A DNA stretch of 64,000 nt from NCBI GenBank assembly GCA_005765155.1, contig VCCP01000002.1, positions 4,340,001 through 4,404,000 on the forward strand. Direction: 5' to 3'. Below the pieces are notes generated by a model that saw nothing but the letters and a program-made list of their open reading frames with translations, had not been told where the DNA came from and ran no database searches. Shown here piece by piece: positions 11,852 through 23,396 of this stretch (positions are counted from its first letter, which is position 1; each line of letters opens with the position of its first letter). The position numbers and the translations under genes were made by a program. Origin of the DNA: Zelopaecilomyces penicillatus (Eukaryota; Ascomycota; Sordariomycetes; Hypocreales; Pseudodiploosporaceae).

Positions 11852-13701
11852 ATGTCGTCATCAACGCCACCACCGCCGGCCGTTGAGGCTCCAGACGAGC
11901 CGCAGAGCGATGGTTCAAAGCTGCGGACGTTCTTGGGTATTCTGAGGAGGTATGATCTGCTCGCATTCCCGTTTTTTTCTTGAGGGAGGGGGCGTTTCCC
12001 AACATATTTTCCTCCCACCCGCTTTTCGCACCAAACCCAGGAAGCGGTGGAGGCTTGAGCTTTGGGTGAAACCGGCGGTAAGGCTAGGGCAGTGGGGCCA
12101 TACAACAGCTACAGCAACTTCTTACGAATTGGAAACGGAAGCGCTGTGAGCGCTCGCTGCACATGGGATTTGCTCTGCTATTTTACGTCAAAGTAACTTT
12201 GCTCATGCGGTTGTGGTTCTTTTTTGCTAACACCATGTGCGTCACACAGATTCATCGGCGTAACGGATCTCGCCGCAGTCAGATTCTCGCTCCCCTCACA
12301 GTTGCTCGAGCCAACGCCGAACCTTGAGTACTGGACCTATATCGATGCTCCCAATGCTTTCATTGGAATAGGCACCTCCGATGAGCCACTAGATCGCATG
12401 CTTGAAGTGGTTCGCTTTTGGTTGACCAAGGACCTCAAATATGCCAAGGGCAAGCCATGCAAGCCATACAACTCATGCCTCGGCGAGTTCTTTCGAGTAA
12501 GACCCCCGGCGGCGAGCTGGAATATAGCAACCGCTATCAAGGGGTCCAAAGGGGGGAAGATTACAGCATCGCTAACAATTATTCCAACGTGGTAGTGCAA
12601 TTGGGAGACTGAGGACAATGCCCCGAGGATAAATACAAGTCAGCTCCAAACCCCCGGTTCAACTTCAGGCAAGGGGTCGGTAGCTTCAAGTCTGAAATCA
12701 GCGCTCAAAGATTCCAAAAATTCGTCTTCCATGTCCTTGACAGTCCCTAAACACGACACACCCATCGATGACAAGCCCAGGGTCCGCATTTCCTACTTGA
12801 CAGAGCAGACATCACACCACCCCCCTGTCAGCGCTTTCCATGTTGCCTGCCCAGAAAAGGGCCTGACAGCCCGAGGCTTTGATCAGATCACTGCAAAATT
12901 CACGGGCACATCCGTCAAGGTCTTGCCTGGGGAGCATAATATGGGCATATTCATCACCCTAGAGAAGCGAGATGAAGAAACATACCAGTTAACACACCCG
13001 GCGGCGCACCTGGGTGGGCTACTTCGAGGAACCCTGAGCGTCTCAGTCAGTGAGATGGCTTATATCACTTGCCCGAAAACGAAAATCAAGGTCATCCTAC
13101 ATTACGTCGAAGAGGGGTGGCTCGGCAGGACTACCAATAAAATCGATGGCGTCGTGTTTAAATATGACCCGGAGAACGATGACAAAACTCGAGTTCAGGA
13201 TGTTCCCGAAGAAGATGTCCTAGCTAGGCTGTATGGACCCTGGAGAGAAAGTGTGGTTTTTACTCTTGGATCTAGACCAGTGGTAAGTAACCACTCATGG
13301 ATAATATCTTTAAGGAGGCAACTAATAGCTAAATTGCGTGGCAGAAATCCGTTCCCGTTGAGGAACAGCACACCATTATTGATATAATTCCTCTTAGCAT
13401 AGCTCCCAAAGTAATACCTCCCATGGAACAGCAACTACCCAACGAGTCGCTTCGCTTGTGGTCGGGCGTCACTGATGCCATCATGGCAAAGCAATTTTCA
13501 AAAGCCACAACTGTCAAGCAAGAGCTTGAAGAGGCACAGCGGGAAAAGGCCCGAAAGCGAGAGCAAAGTGGCGAGACATGGCAACCTATCTTCTTCGAGC
13601 ATGTTGTCGGGAATGGTGGCAAGCCTGATCTTACTGAGAAGGGCAAGTTAATACTTGAGAGATCACAAGACGGCAACTGGGATCTTGAAGGGGTGTTTTG
13701 A
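11852..13701 (+). CDS. Oxysterol-binding protein-related lipid transfer protein
   Basis: The four-exon model join(11852..11949,12250..12496,12596..13282,13345..13701) gives 462 aa with all phases consistent. It encodes a stand-alone ORD (OSBP-related domain) protein without PH or ankyrin regions, like yeast Kes1/Osh4 or Osh6/Osh7. These move sterol, phosphatidylserine or PI4P between ER and other membranes. Seen directly: an N-terminal lid region before FIGVTDLAAVRFSLPSQLLE, the segment KPYNSCLGEFFR at about 104-115 joined over the intron to CNWE, and the family fingerprint EQTSHHPP at about 185-192 with the two histidines (189, 190) that contact PI4P phosphate. A Ser/Lys-rich insertion sits between them. 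The C-terminal lysine-rich helix (REKARKREQSG) and the WQPIFFE end are typical. Which Osh subclass, and hence which lipid, is uncertain. It is convergent with MAM33. Confidence 0.9.
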
Positions 13702-14417
13702 ACATTGCGGGCCTATTCTCAACGTCATTTATTTATATATCATGGGAGCTGGCCTATTAAAGCTATCGAGACTGGATTGAGGAGGAGCGTCAAGCAAGTT
13801 CTGGGTTGGGGTCGACTGTGACATTTGGACGGGATCAATATTCATTACGAGCATGAATTTTTGTTGCTCTTATACAAGCTTAGCAAACTCTTGTGATCGG
13901 ACTAGACAATACAAAGGCCGACAGGTGTTGCGGTAACACGCACCAACCAAGCTGTCAGCAGGCGTTCTGGGAGTTTATATAGAGGGTCTCTTTTAGTGTT
14001 TATTGAATAACGATGCACTAATAGTGATATAAATTCATTTGCCTTGACGGTGCTTTGATCTAGACGGCATGCTGAGCAGTTGAGAATATTTCTTCAAAGT
14101 CATTGTGGCCACTTCCCCGAGTGGGAGAAAAGAGGATCCGGGGAAGGACTTACTACAGGAAGACATTGGGGATAGAATATTGGCATCATCATTAACGAAA
14201 TTCAATTCGCTATCTGGTCATCTTTTACATAAAGGCACTTGGCCATATATTGTACATCAAGAGTGAGGTAGAATCCTTCTTTTAAGACATTTCGTGCATC
14301 AAATCCCAAGTCGTCACTTTTTCCCTCCCAATATGCTTTTGGATACACCCAGGCCCAATTACTGACATTAGTAGTTACTGTGTACTGGTATTTGTTGTAG
14401 TCGTTTATGATTAAGAC
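13702..14417. other. Convergent intergenic region
   Basis: The space between the 3' ends of the OSBP gene and MAM33 holds both 3' UTRs. No other feature is seen. Confidence 0.5.
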
Positions 14418-15380
14418 TTAGGCGTCAACAAAAGTCTTGACGTTGCTCAACCACCGCAAGTACTCCTTCTGTTCCTTGACGTCGACATAGTCAGGCACGA
14501 AGACAGCCATGGCGGAGGTGATGCCTCGCTCCTCCAGGAAGCGCTCCATCAAGACCTGGAGATCCTCATCGAGACTGCCAAAGGGAGGGCCGGGGTAGAC
14601 GTCGGCACGCTTCTGGGCAGACTCGGGGCTGTCGATCTTGGCGACCTTGGCGTCCTCGTAGAAGAACATATTCTCAACGACGATGTTGCCATCCTGAGCT
14701 GTGGCATCAATGTTGAGCGCACCAGCGGTCTTGCCGGGCTTCTCAATCACGATGGAGAGGTTGATAGGCGCTGACTCTTCATCGAGATCCTCGTCCATCT
14801 CATCAACATCCTCCTCAGCTTTGCCGGACTGCTTGCCTGAGCGGTCGAGGGACTCGTCTGAGAGCTCCTCATCCTCAAGGGCGGCATCCTCGCTGTATGG
14901 GTCATAGTTGGTGATGTCGGCGATCGAGAAGCTGACAGTAATCCTAAAGGCAGTGTGGGTTAGCAAAGTGTTAAAAAATGTAAAGCAAAAGGTTTCAGAA
15001 TGTTTGACATACTTCTCATCACCGTATGATCGAGTCAGCTTAACAACCTCCTGGCCAGCGGTGTCCACAAGCTCGAAGGGGCTGTTCTCCAAAAAGTCCT
15101 TGATACTAGCGGGTTGCTGCTCGCTAGCCTTCATGTCCTCCTCAATCTGAATCTCACTCTCAAGCTTAGCCGAGAGTTCCTCATCAGTTTCGGCCTCAGC
15201 AGAGGCTTTCCGAGAGACTGTGGTCGAGAAGGCAGCTGCGTGCGCCGGCCGCAACACAGCGAAAGTAGAGGTCTTGACGAAAGCGCTAGGACGAGCAACA
15301 GCAGACTGGCGGAGAGAAGAAGTAGTCATGCGGCTGACGGCCCGCGGCGCAGACCGTGCGAGATTTCGAATGGAAATCAT
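14418..15380 (-). CDS. MAM33: Mitochondrial acidic matrix protein, p32/gC1qR family
   Basis: The two-exon model complement(join(14418..14943,15013..15380)) gives 297 aa. Mam33/p32 is a doughnut-shaped acidic trimer of the mitochondrial matrix linked to mitochondrial translation and ribosome assembly. The chosen start (MISIRNLARSAPRAVSRM) gives an Arg/Ser-rich, acid-free presequence of about 50-60 residues ending near AAAFSTTVSRKA; a longer in-frame start 18 codons upstream would spoil it. After the presequence come acidic helices (AEAETDEELSAKLESEIQIE), a strand-rich region broken by a long acidic loop (EEDVDEMDEDLDEESA), and the family C-terminus (YPGPPFGSLDEDLQ, then FLEERGI, then DYVDVKEQKEYLRWL). 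The 69 nt intron is a multiple of three and stop-free, so its retention would keep the frame. Confidence 0.9.
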   Translation of the reverse strand: MISIRNLARSAPRAVSRMTTSSLRQSAVARPSAFVKTSTFAVLRPAHAAAFSTTVSRKASAEAETDEELSAKLESEIQIEEDMKASEQQPASIKDFLENSPFELVDTAGQEVVKLTRSYGDEKYVKHSETFCFTFFNTLLTHTAFRITVSFSIADITNYDPYSEDAALEDEELSDESLDRSGKQSGKAEEDVDEMDEDLDEESAPINLSIVIEKPGKTAGALNIDATAQDGNIVVENMFFYEDAKVAKIDSPESAQKRADVYPGPPFGSLDEDLQVLMERFLEERGITSAMAVFVPDYVDVKEQKEYLRWLSNVKTFVDA

Positions 15381-16249
15381 TGTGAGATTTTGTTTAGTTG
15401 TTTGGAGAGAGGATGGATGGATAGGAATTAGCAATCGTTTAATGAATTGCGGAGGTGTCGTGGATTCTGGAGCTCTTCTTTGATTTTTTTGGGAGTGGGA
15501 CGCTAGTGTTCGTGGAACAAGCGTCAGGGGTACACGGGGACACGTGATTGATGCACTGAGGCTGCTATCATGGTTCTCTCACCAACATTCGAATTAAGTT
15601 GATGTATGGATGGCCCCTAGAATTGGTGTTACAGTATCATAGGTAATTTCGAGGTTTTGTATTCTTTTGATCCTGCTCATATAATCTAAATATCATATCT
15701 CCTAACCAAGGGCTCAACTATCATCGCTTGTAGAAGATCGAACATTAAAAAAAGAGATTTTCATCTATATCCATCAAATAGCAGACTTGGGGAGAGCACG
15801 ATTCTTCAATAAGCCGCGCTGTAGCCCTGCAAGACTGAAATGCGCCACCTGTATCAAATCCACATTTCTCGAAACAGACGAGCCAAAATATGTGTCTTCA
15901 ATTACATGGCAGGAGGCTTTGGTTGATACCGTGATTTGGTTTGCATAGTGACGTTCTCGGCTTCATGTAGCCCGTGTCCCAAATACAACAGGGCTCTATA
16001 TCAGCGCGAGATCAGTGAAGAGATTCTCATCTGAGGTGGGTTCACATCTAGAGTGCAAGCCAAGACTGATGTGCAGACTGGATGAGCCGGACGGAAATGG
16101 TAGATGTTTTCCCGTACTTTTTTGCCGGCGAAACAATCAGTCATCCAAGCTTTCATGCACCGCAGAAATTGGCCAAAAAGCCGTGTGCGGTGATTTTTGC
16201 GACTCTGACGATTTATTCCAAAGAATAGGCACTGCCGAATGATCTTCTT
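15381..16249. other. Intergenic, MAM33 upstream and TMA16 downstream
   Basis: No gene is seen. It contains the MAM33 promoter side and the 3' UTR of TMA16. Short frames here have no recognisable content. Confidence 0.45.
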
Positions 16250-16982
16250 TTAGTTCAATCCCTTGGATGGCAACTCACTCTTCCGAATCTCGCCAGCAGC
16301 TGTGACTTTGATCCATGGAAGCGTAGTAAGATAGCTCCAAGATCCCTCCCAGCGTTCCAGGACGCCAGCGTTTTCAGCTGTGGTGATATCAGGCAGAACT
16401 GCGAAGCAATAATCAATACATGTGCACCACAGCAATGATTAGAGGGGAACATACGAAAGCCTTTGCTATATTCCTCCTCCAAGGCCGCAATCTTCAATCT
16501 GATGAGATCTTCTCTAGCACTTGGCGGGCGACCTGCACGGCGAGTCTTCTTGAGCTCGTCATACTCCTCGTCATGCTGGTGCACAAATCTGTAATGACAC
16601 AGAGGGTTATCAGCATTGAATCAGCGATGATAGATGGTAAAAACCCACGAGTGAATCAGCTCCTGCACAGCAGTCAAATCAAGTGCATCACCATCTTGCT
16701 CACGTAGGCCCTGCTGAAAGTAGGCAACACGATCCGCTAGGGAAGTTGAGTTAGCATTTTTATTCAACAGAAGTAGGGGACCGTATTGGGGAGGGAGAAG
16801 GCGTTTATACCAATAGGCCGCTCTCTCTTATTTCTCGAAGAAGCGAGTTTCTCAAGTCGCACATCTCTTATGCCAGCCTTGTTTAAGCGCATGGAATTTC
16901 TGGATTTCGCGTGCAAGGAGTTGATGTCACCATTGCGCTTCTTGGAGATTTGTTTGCGGGTTTTTTCTAAAGAGTTTGGCAT
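16250..16982 (-). CDS. TMA16: Translation machinery-associated protein 16
   Basis: The four-exon model complement(join(16250..16398,16455..16588,16649..16736,16811..16982)) gives 180 aa. Tma16 binds late pre-60S ribosomal particles and leaves before export is complete. The reading is a basic N-terminus MPNSLEKTRKQISKKRNGDI, the helix KAGIRDVRLEKLASSRNKRE, then DRVAYFQQGLREQDGDALDL, HSFVHQHDEEYDELKKTRRA, GRPPSAREDLIRLKIAALEE, LLPDITTAENAGVLERWEG and SWSYLTTLPWIK. This order and wording match fungal Tma16 as I recall it. Introns are 56-74 nt, and the first has a GCTAAC branch site. The donor of the second intron is GTGGGT, fixed by phase: the alternative GTTTTT site would put the next exon out of frame. 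It is divergent from EXO1. Confidence 0.88.
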
Positions 16983-18196
16983 TTTGGATGTGTGAGAAAT
17001 GAGGCTAGCTGCTTGGTGGTGTTCTGTGTTGTTAAGAGCAGCGAAAGGAATTTTGCTTGCACTTTGACTCAAGGGTTCCCATGCGTACTGAGTGTGAAGA
17101 TCTTCACCGAAAATCTAGACTTTCTTTGCGACCCAGTGGTGGGGTGACAGCGGGTATTGCTCGGATAAAGACGGCAAATCACCTCCAGTAGAGAGGGAGA
17201 CATCATGGCCCTCACACAGGTGCTACAACGATCTTGACATGATTTCAATTACAAGAGAGGGTAAGGGTGGATTGTAGTATATGAGTTTTATGCACGATAA
17301 TTGTTGATAGTGCTCTCTGCTGGTTGAGACAAGGCTGCCTTAATTAATGAGGTCTCAGCTCCCACCTCCAACTTCAAGCTCTGAGACCATTTCACCAGTT
17401 CAAAAAGCGGAATTCATCTAAATCACGATTCCATATCAGCGTAGTATTTAGTAGTGGATAATTACACCAAGTCCCAGAGCAACATGCGATTCAAACACCA
17501 ACAGGGTCGGCATCTGACAAGAAATAGTAATGGGTCTAGGCGGTTAATTAATCAATTCAATATTTCCCCTCCTGGTTGCTGGGGAATCTCGGCACCTGCA
17601 TCCATTTCCAGGGAACACCCGTGGAGCCTCAGCGCGCCACCCCGCCCTGGACAACGCGCTTTATGGCAGCCACTGCGCTCTCTATTCCGTCCGTGTGGGC
17701 GTTAAGGGCCCGTGAACCACCAAAGCCAGCAAGGCGCGTCTGTCCCCACGTCAGGCTCGTTCTGTGCACGTAATTTAATGGATGCAGGTCGCACACCGAG
17801 CATCGTTGCTACTATTCCTCACTGACCTGCAGACTCCACAGCTGCTGCCTCTTGAACCTCGTCTCTACATCCCACTGCCGGGTCTGCTCTCTTGCTTCTC
17901 GCATTATCCTCAAATCGCCTTATCCACCTCGGAACGCCGCACAACATCCACCCTCAGGCAGTCGTTGTGTTTGTTTACTTTGCCGGGACACCTCAAGATC
18001 GCTGCCAGCCCTCGCTCACGGCGTGAGCCGCACTCTCACGCACTCGAAAGCCATCTGTAGCCAGAAATCCCACTTCTCAATCTTGCTTCTATTCGTCTTG
18101 GTCAACTCTGTGAGAGCATAGACTGAGCTATCCTGTGACCAGGACGTCGGCCCTCACGCACGCGTTTGCAAGGATTGGGCTGCGTAGGGTTGCAGG
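16983..18196. other. Divergent promoter region, TMA16 / EXO1
   Basis: A 1.2 kb spacer shared by two head-to-head genes. Pyrimidine-rich stretches from about 17770 to 18090 are probably the EXO1 leader. The frames in it (such as 17782-18060) look like non-coding leader. Confidence 0.5.
18160..18165. promoter_or_regulatory. Candidate MCB (ACGCGT) upstream of EXO1
   Basis: The palindrome ACGCGT lies 31 bases before the EXO1 start codon. In ascomycetes this is the binding core of MBF-type G1/S regulators, which control replication and repair genes, so it would suit EXO1. It may lie inside the transcript, and a single six-base match can occur by chance. Confidence 0.3.
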
Positions 18197-20590
18197 ATGG
18201 GTATCTCTGGTATGAACCCCCCTCTAGCAAGCCAATGCATGTTCCCCTCTTTCCTCTCAACTACTAAACTCGCTCTTCAGGGCTACTGCCTCTTCTCAAG
18301 TCTATTCAGCGGCCGACAGAGCTGAAAAAATTCAATGGAGAAATACTCGGAGTTGATGCATACGGGTGGTTGCACCGTGCAGCCTATTCATGTGCGGTCG
18401 AGCTCGGTCAAGGCAAGCCTTCGAAGAAGTAAGTTGCCTAGATCATCCCACGAGTCATCTGAGCTAACGGGGCACCACGCCTATAGATGGGTAAATGCAT
18501 TTCTGCATCGGGTGAGAATGCTCCGTCACTTTGGAGTTACCCCCTACATGGTGTTTGACGGTGACTACCTCCCGAGTAAGGCCGCAACAGAAGATTCGCG
18601 TGCCAAAAAAAGAGACGAAAAGAGAAAACTTGCCGCAGAACTACTCAAGGCTGGCAAGCCCGCCCAAGCCACCCAGGAATTCCAAAAATGCATAGACATC
18701 ACCCCTGAAATGGCTTCCACGTTGATTGTACAATTGAAAAAAATGGATATTCCCTATGTCGTTGCCCCTTACGAAGCCGATGCCCAGCTCGTCTACCTTG
18801 AACGTCAAGGCTTTATCAGCGGAATTCTATCAGACGACTCGGATCTATTGGTGTTCGGAGCTAAACGACTTTTGACCAAGTTGGATCAGTATGGCAATTG
18901 TATCGAGATTAACCGACGTGACTTCTGTGCGTGCCGTGAGATCTCCTTGACAGGCTGGACGGATGCCGAGTTCCGGCACATGGCGATCATGAGTGGTTGC
19001 GACTATCTCGACAGTCTCCCCGGCGTAGGTTTGAAAACTGCGTACCGAATGCTTCGAAAAACGAAATCACCAGAACGTATTGTCCGGCTGCTACAGTTCG
19101 AAGGGAAGCGAGTTTCAGAGAATTACCTGACGCGATTTTACCAGGCAGAACTTACATTTCTACACCAATGGGTCTTCTGTCCTAAGAAGAAGGAGCTCGT
19201 TCATCTGACAGACTTGGATGGCTCACGAACAGCAGAGGAGATGCCCTTTATTGGTGCTCATGTTGAACCAGAGCTTGCACGGGCAGTTGCCAGTGGAGAC
19301 GTCGATCCCATCAGCAAGTTGCCAATCGTCTTGGTACCCACAACCCCTTCTAAAAGGAGGCATTCCCAGACTACAACGGCCGTGTCAAGTCAGCCAGCCC
19401 TAAAACCAATCAATTCGTATTTCAAAGGACAGCATAGCCGAGTTCCGATGGGTGAAATGGATCCGAACTGCTTTTCGGTGGATCGCCAAACCCTCTCCCA
19501 AATTACTGGGGGAGGTTTGGTCCCACGGGTTTTTCCTTTGCCCAGGCCATACATTGAAGGTCAACAGCCCGCCGTGACTGGACAATCACGTCGTCACAGC
19601 TCCGCCCCAGTACATACCTCACCTCGATTACAACGGCGACGAACTGAGCCGATATCAAACCTGCTCTCCAAGATGTCAAGCAATCCCGTTGCTCCACAGC
19701 ACACCGAGTCCAGTTCTACTTCAGCAAGCTCGTCAGCAGTTACTCCTCAGTCGGATCCTCCCAACCGGCCACCCAAGAAAGCTCGTCTGTGTGAAGAGTC
19801 TGAGGAAAAGAATGTATCACCAACAAATAGCAAATTTTTCCCCGTCAAGAATTCACTCAAAGCTCCGAGAAGAGCAAGAAGCGATGCATATTTGCTGTCT
19901 GATGATTCTCTTGATGAAGCGCTCTGCAGCCTACCTGATATTGGCGGTTGGGAGCAAGAAAAAAGCACCAGAAAACCCATTCGCATATTTGTTGAAGAAT
20001 CAAGCCAGGGGCGAAATTTGAGTCAAGTTAGCACCCAAGAAAATACCAGCCAGGAAACACAAGCCACTTCGGCTTGTGCGAGTCAAGAGCACGATGTTAA
20101 GAATGACGCTTCTATCGCTCCCATAAAATCGTCCATGCAACCACCGAAGTTGCCCGCTCCTGTGTCAAGAACCTTGACCACACCCCTCCGATCAGATTTG
20201 AGGCATTTCTCATACTCAACCATGTGTTCCGCGACGCCAGGCTCAGCTGCGTCTTCCGTCTTTAGTACCATTCCAACACCATCCACTGCGCCATCTACAG
20301 CAAAGACCAGGATAAGTCCGCTCCAGCGTTTGGGAGCTAGGGCGGTGAGTGCACCCATTAGCCCGAAACCCAAGCCTCGACAAAGCTCTCGAAAGAATTA
20401 CCTGGCTGGTCTGCCTGTCAACCCAGCCTTTGTACCCCTTCCTAAGGTGGACCTTGACGAGGTTGAGGCTTTGAACAGATCATGTGGTAGTGAAGATCAG
20501 ATTATCCCTGACAGTGACGAGGAATGTGAGGAAGACGATATTCAACTCCCAACAAAGAAGTTGAACCTCTCCCGTTTTGTTTTCTCCTAG
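18197..20590 (+). CDS. EXO1: Exonuclease 1 (Rad2/XPG family)
   Basis: The three-exon model join(18197..18209,18281..18428,18487..20590) gives 754 aa. The first exon is only 13 nt (MGIS plus one base), fixed because all Rad2-family proteins start MGI and the phase fits. Exo1 is a 5'-3' exonuclease and flap endonuclease in mismatch repair, end resection and telomere processing. The N domain (LLPLLKSIQRPTELKKF, VDAYGWLHR) and I domain (YEADAQL, SDDSDLL, SGCDYL) carry the metal ligands D30, D78, E150, D152, D171, D173 and D226, so catalysis should be intact. An H2TH-like segment (LPGVGLKTAYRML) follows. Residues from about 350 to the end are Ser/Pro-rich and disordered, usual for the regulatory tail, and end KKLNLSRFVFS, a possible PCNA- or MLH-interacting end (inference). 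It converges on the ariadne gene. Confidence 0.95.
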
Positions 20591-21664
20591 TTTCGACCCC
20601 AAACCCTTGCATCTATCGGAGTTGGATTTCATTTATTAGCGTGTGTTCTCCTGAGATAGGGTAGCAACAATCGCGTTTTGTATCAATCCGACTGTATATA
20701 TTCGCTGGGGCATGTGGCTCTAGCCCTTTTCATTGTTGGTTTTTTTTTCTATAGGTCAAGAGACGCCTGTTGCGGATTGGGAAATGGACCATGCCACTGG
20801 CAGTGCAGGAGTTTAGCCAAGTATTACTTTGTGGGATAGCATCACCACCAACACTGTTTTGTAAGCAAACAATTACATACATCAAACTTCACGATCCATG
20901 CCTCTCAGTAAATCAGTTTCTGTTAAGATGTTCAGACATGCATTTAATTTCCTACAAATTTGTGGGATCAGGGTCATGTCAAACATGGTAACCAAGATAC
21001 GAATCTTGAGCACTCCCGTCCAATGTACCTGTTTACGCTCAACACTTGCTACTACAGACAGTTATTTCTATGAAGCAGTTCGTAACAAGGCGAGTCTGTT
21101 TAGGAAACGAACGAGTTGGGGGGAAAAGATTGTAATTCATGGCAAAGCCCGCTGCAAAACCCAACCCTTAACAGCCGTCAACGCCTTGTAGTGTTCGTTC
21201 AATGTCATTATGGAAGAATCAGTCTATGGTGGTTTAAAATTCAAAGCCTAGTGCGCATGGATGCAATGCTGTGCGCCGATGATACCCCAACCCCCTGCCT
21301 TGGTTGATTTTCGCAAGCCTCAGCCTTGCTCGGCTAGCGCCAGAAAGTCAAAGTTGCGGAAGAAATCCCATTAACGCAAAAGCATGCACTCAAGCGAAAA
21401 TGGTTTGAAGAGAACATGCGTCTTCGATTCAGGCTACCAGCAATGTGAGCCAGTTGCCAGAGTAGGCAGGTAAATTCCTTCGGTTTAGGCCCCCTTCAAG
21501 CATCTAGTTACTGTACTTGATAGTGTAGATGACATGTTGTTGGTTTGCAGAGGGCCATATACCAGCTCATATGTTGCGAACTGAGGCTTAATAGTTGCGA
21601 TGCGCCTTGAACCGTGGACACGGCCACGCGAGTTGTCCCAGTAGCGCAGCATTGGGTGGAGAGA
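20591..21664. other. Convergent intergenic region, EXO1 / ariadne gene
   Basis: It contains two 3' UTRs. Frames such as 20898-21191 show no domain or codon pattern of a gene. Confidence 0.5.
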
Positions 21665-23396
21665 TTAGCGCCGATTGTTGATAGCAAGTGAAGTAGCTGG
21701 AGCGGTTAGGTCTGCGTTGAAGGTCCATTTCGCTAAGGGGCTGATGTTAGTTTCCTGTTACTCTATCCATCAACGATTATAACAGACACACGAACCTTTG
21801 GCCAAATTCTCGGCAGTGTCCTCCAACAAGATTACTCGCCTCTTGTTGCAATACGAAGTCTTGTCCATGATGTCCACCTTGAGTTTGGGATCGGCAAGCT
21901 CTTGTATTGGCTTCTCGAACATTTCGGACAGGTTCTCAACTGCCATTTCGAGATCCTTCTGGTTGTCTTCAAATATTTCTGTCAGGTTGTTCTTGGCCAG
22001 GTAAAACGCAAAGGCGTAAGTCCACTTGAGTGTCTGTCTGCAAGTCTGGAGTGCCTGGGAGGCCGAGTTCAGATACTGAACCTCAATCCAAGACATGCCC
22101 GAGGTTGTTTGTAGCTGTACCATCTTCTTTTCAGTCTTTTGAGCAATGTCCCTATCCAACTTGGCAGACTGTTCATGATTGGCGTAGCGGTTGTAGTAGT
22201 GCAGATAGCGCTCCAAAGACGTACGCGACTTAGTTTGTGCGTCCCTAGCCTCTGCGCCACTCTTCTCCTCGTATCTATTGCAGTTGTACCAACTAGTCCC
22301 ATGCTCCGACCATAAGCCCATGCACATCCAACAAAACTCATACTTGCACTTGCGGCAAGTCATGTGGTTACATCCGCCATTCTTTTCGATTGTAGAGCTA
22401 CACTTGGGACATTCTTTCGTATTCGCCGAAATCCAGTTGGCCGTTTCCGAGTCATCGGCGCATTTCTTCAACCACTTCTTGACCAACTCACATGGAGCTG
22501 GTTGATGATCAGGGTTAGGGCACCCAAAGCAGAACCTGTAGCAGCAAAGACATTCAACTGTAGGTACAACCTTGTCCAGATCCTTCTTCTTGATACTGCA
22601 CTCGATAGCATTGGGACAGTCGGGTGCAGGGCACCATTTGAAAATATCCTTGTCCTCGACGTATGAGCGATTAAGCAATTCATGGTAGCGGCCAGTAAGA
22701 TCCGATGTGACGAGTAGGTCGAGGGACCTAGAGTCCAGAATGCGGCCACAGCCATTTGAGGGGCATTGTATTCGAGCAGCCTCCCCTTCACCCTTGATCT
22801 TCTGTGTCAGATAATGACGATAGCAGTCCACGCAATAACGATGGCCACACTTCATGGCAAACGTATCGAGACCGTCCTCATCCTCGCAGCATATGTCGCA
22901 CATAAAACCCGGCACCACTTGTAGTCTGGGCAGGCTGCTCGAGGTGCTGTTTAAACCGGCAGCCTCCAAGACTTTCTCTGGGCGGTCCATGTAATCTTCT
23001 AGGAGGCGTTCTTTGTTCCATCGAAAGTGCCGTAGTAGGATAGCTGCATCCTCCTTGCTCATATCCAAAATCATGTTCACTTCATTTATCATGTCGTCTT
23101 GTTGCCGTTGTATGTCAGATGGCTCGTAGACTTTGAAAGATACGATATGAGCAGATTTTTTTCTCTTTTCAAGATCTTTGGAAGAGAGTCCGAAGTCGGG
23201 ATCCGGTTCGTCAAAATCCAGATCGTCAAAGTCTGGACAAAGGGTAACGTTAGCATGGTGCAAGTGAAAGAGGGAGACGAAGGAAACAGGAAACAAGGTA
23301 ATTACCATCACCATCGGTTATTTCATCACCACTATCATCCTGCATCAGCTCGTCATCTGTCGACATGGCCGACATATATTCCTCCTCGGAATCCAT
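21665..23396 (-). CDS. Ariadne-type RBR E3 ubiquitin ligase
   Basis: The three-exon model complement(join(21665..21732,21796..23232,23306..23396)) gives 531 aa. RBR ligases take ubiquitin from an E2 onto a RING2 cysteine and then onto substrate. In order: an acidic N-terminus (MDSEEEYMSAMSTDDELMQ), a UBA-like region (about 70-120), RING1 starting CDICCED (about 142-192), an IBR (about 231-288), and RING2 (about 305-340) with the catalytic cysteine in KNGGCNHM (about C318), followed by the C-terminal Ariadne domain (YLHYYNRYANHEQSAKLD, TLKWTYAFAFYL). The last exon (ending FNADLTAPATSLAINNRR) was recovered by phase across a 63 nt intron; without it the frame ends in an intron-derived tail. A second start seven codons upstream (23417) is possible, but 23396 has the better context (GGGATGG). 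It is similar to human ARIH1 and yeast Hel1. Confidence 0.93.
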
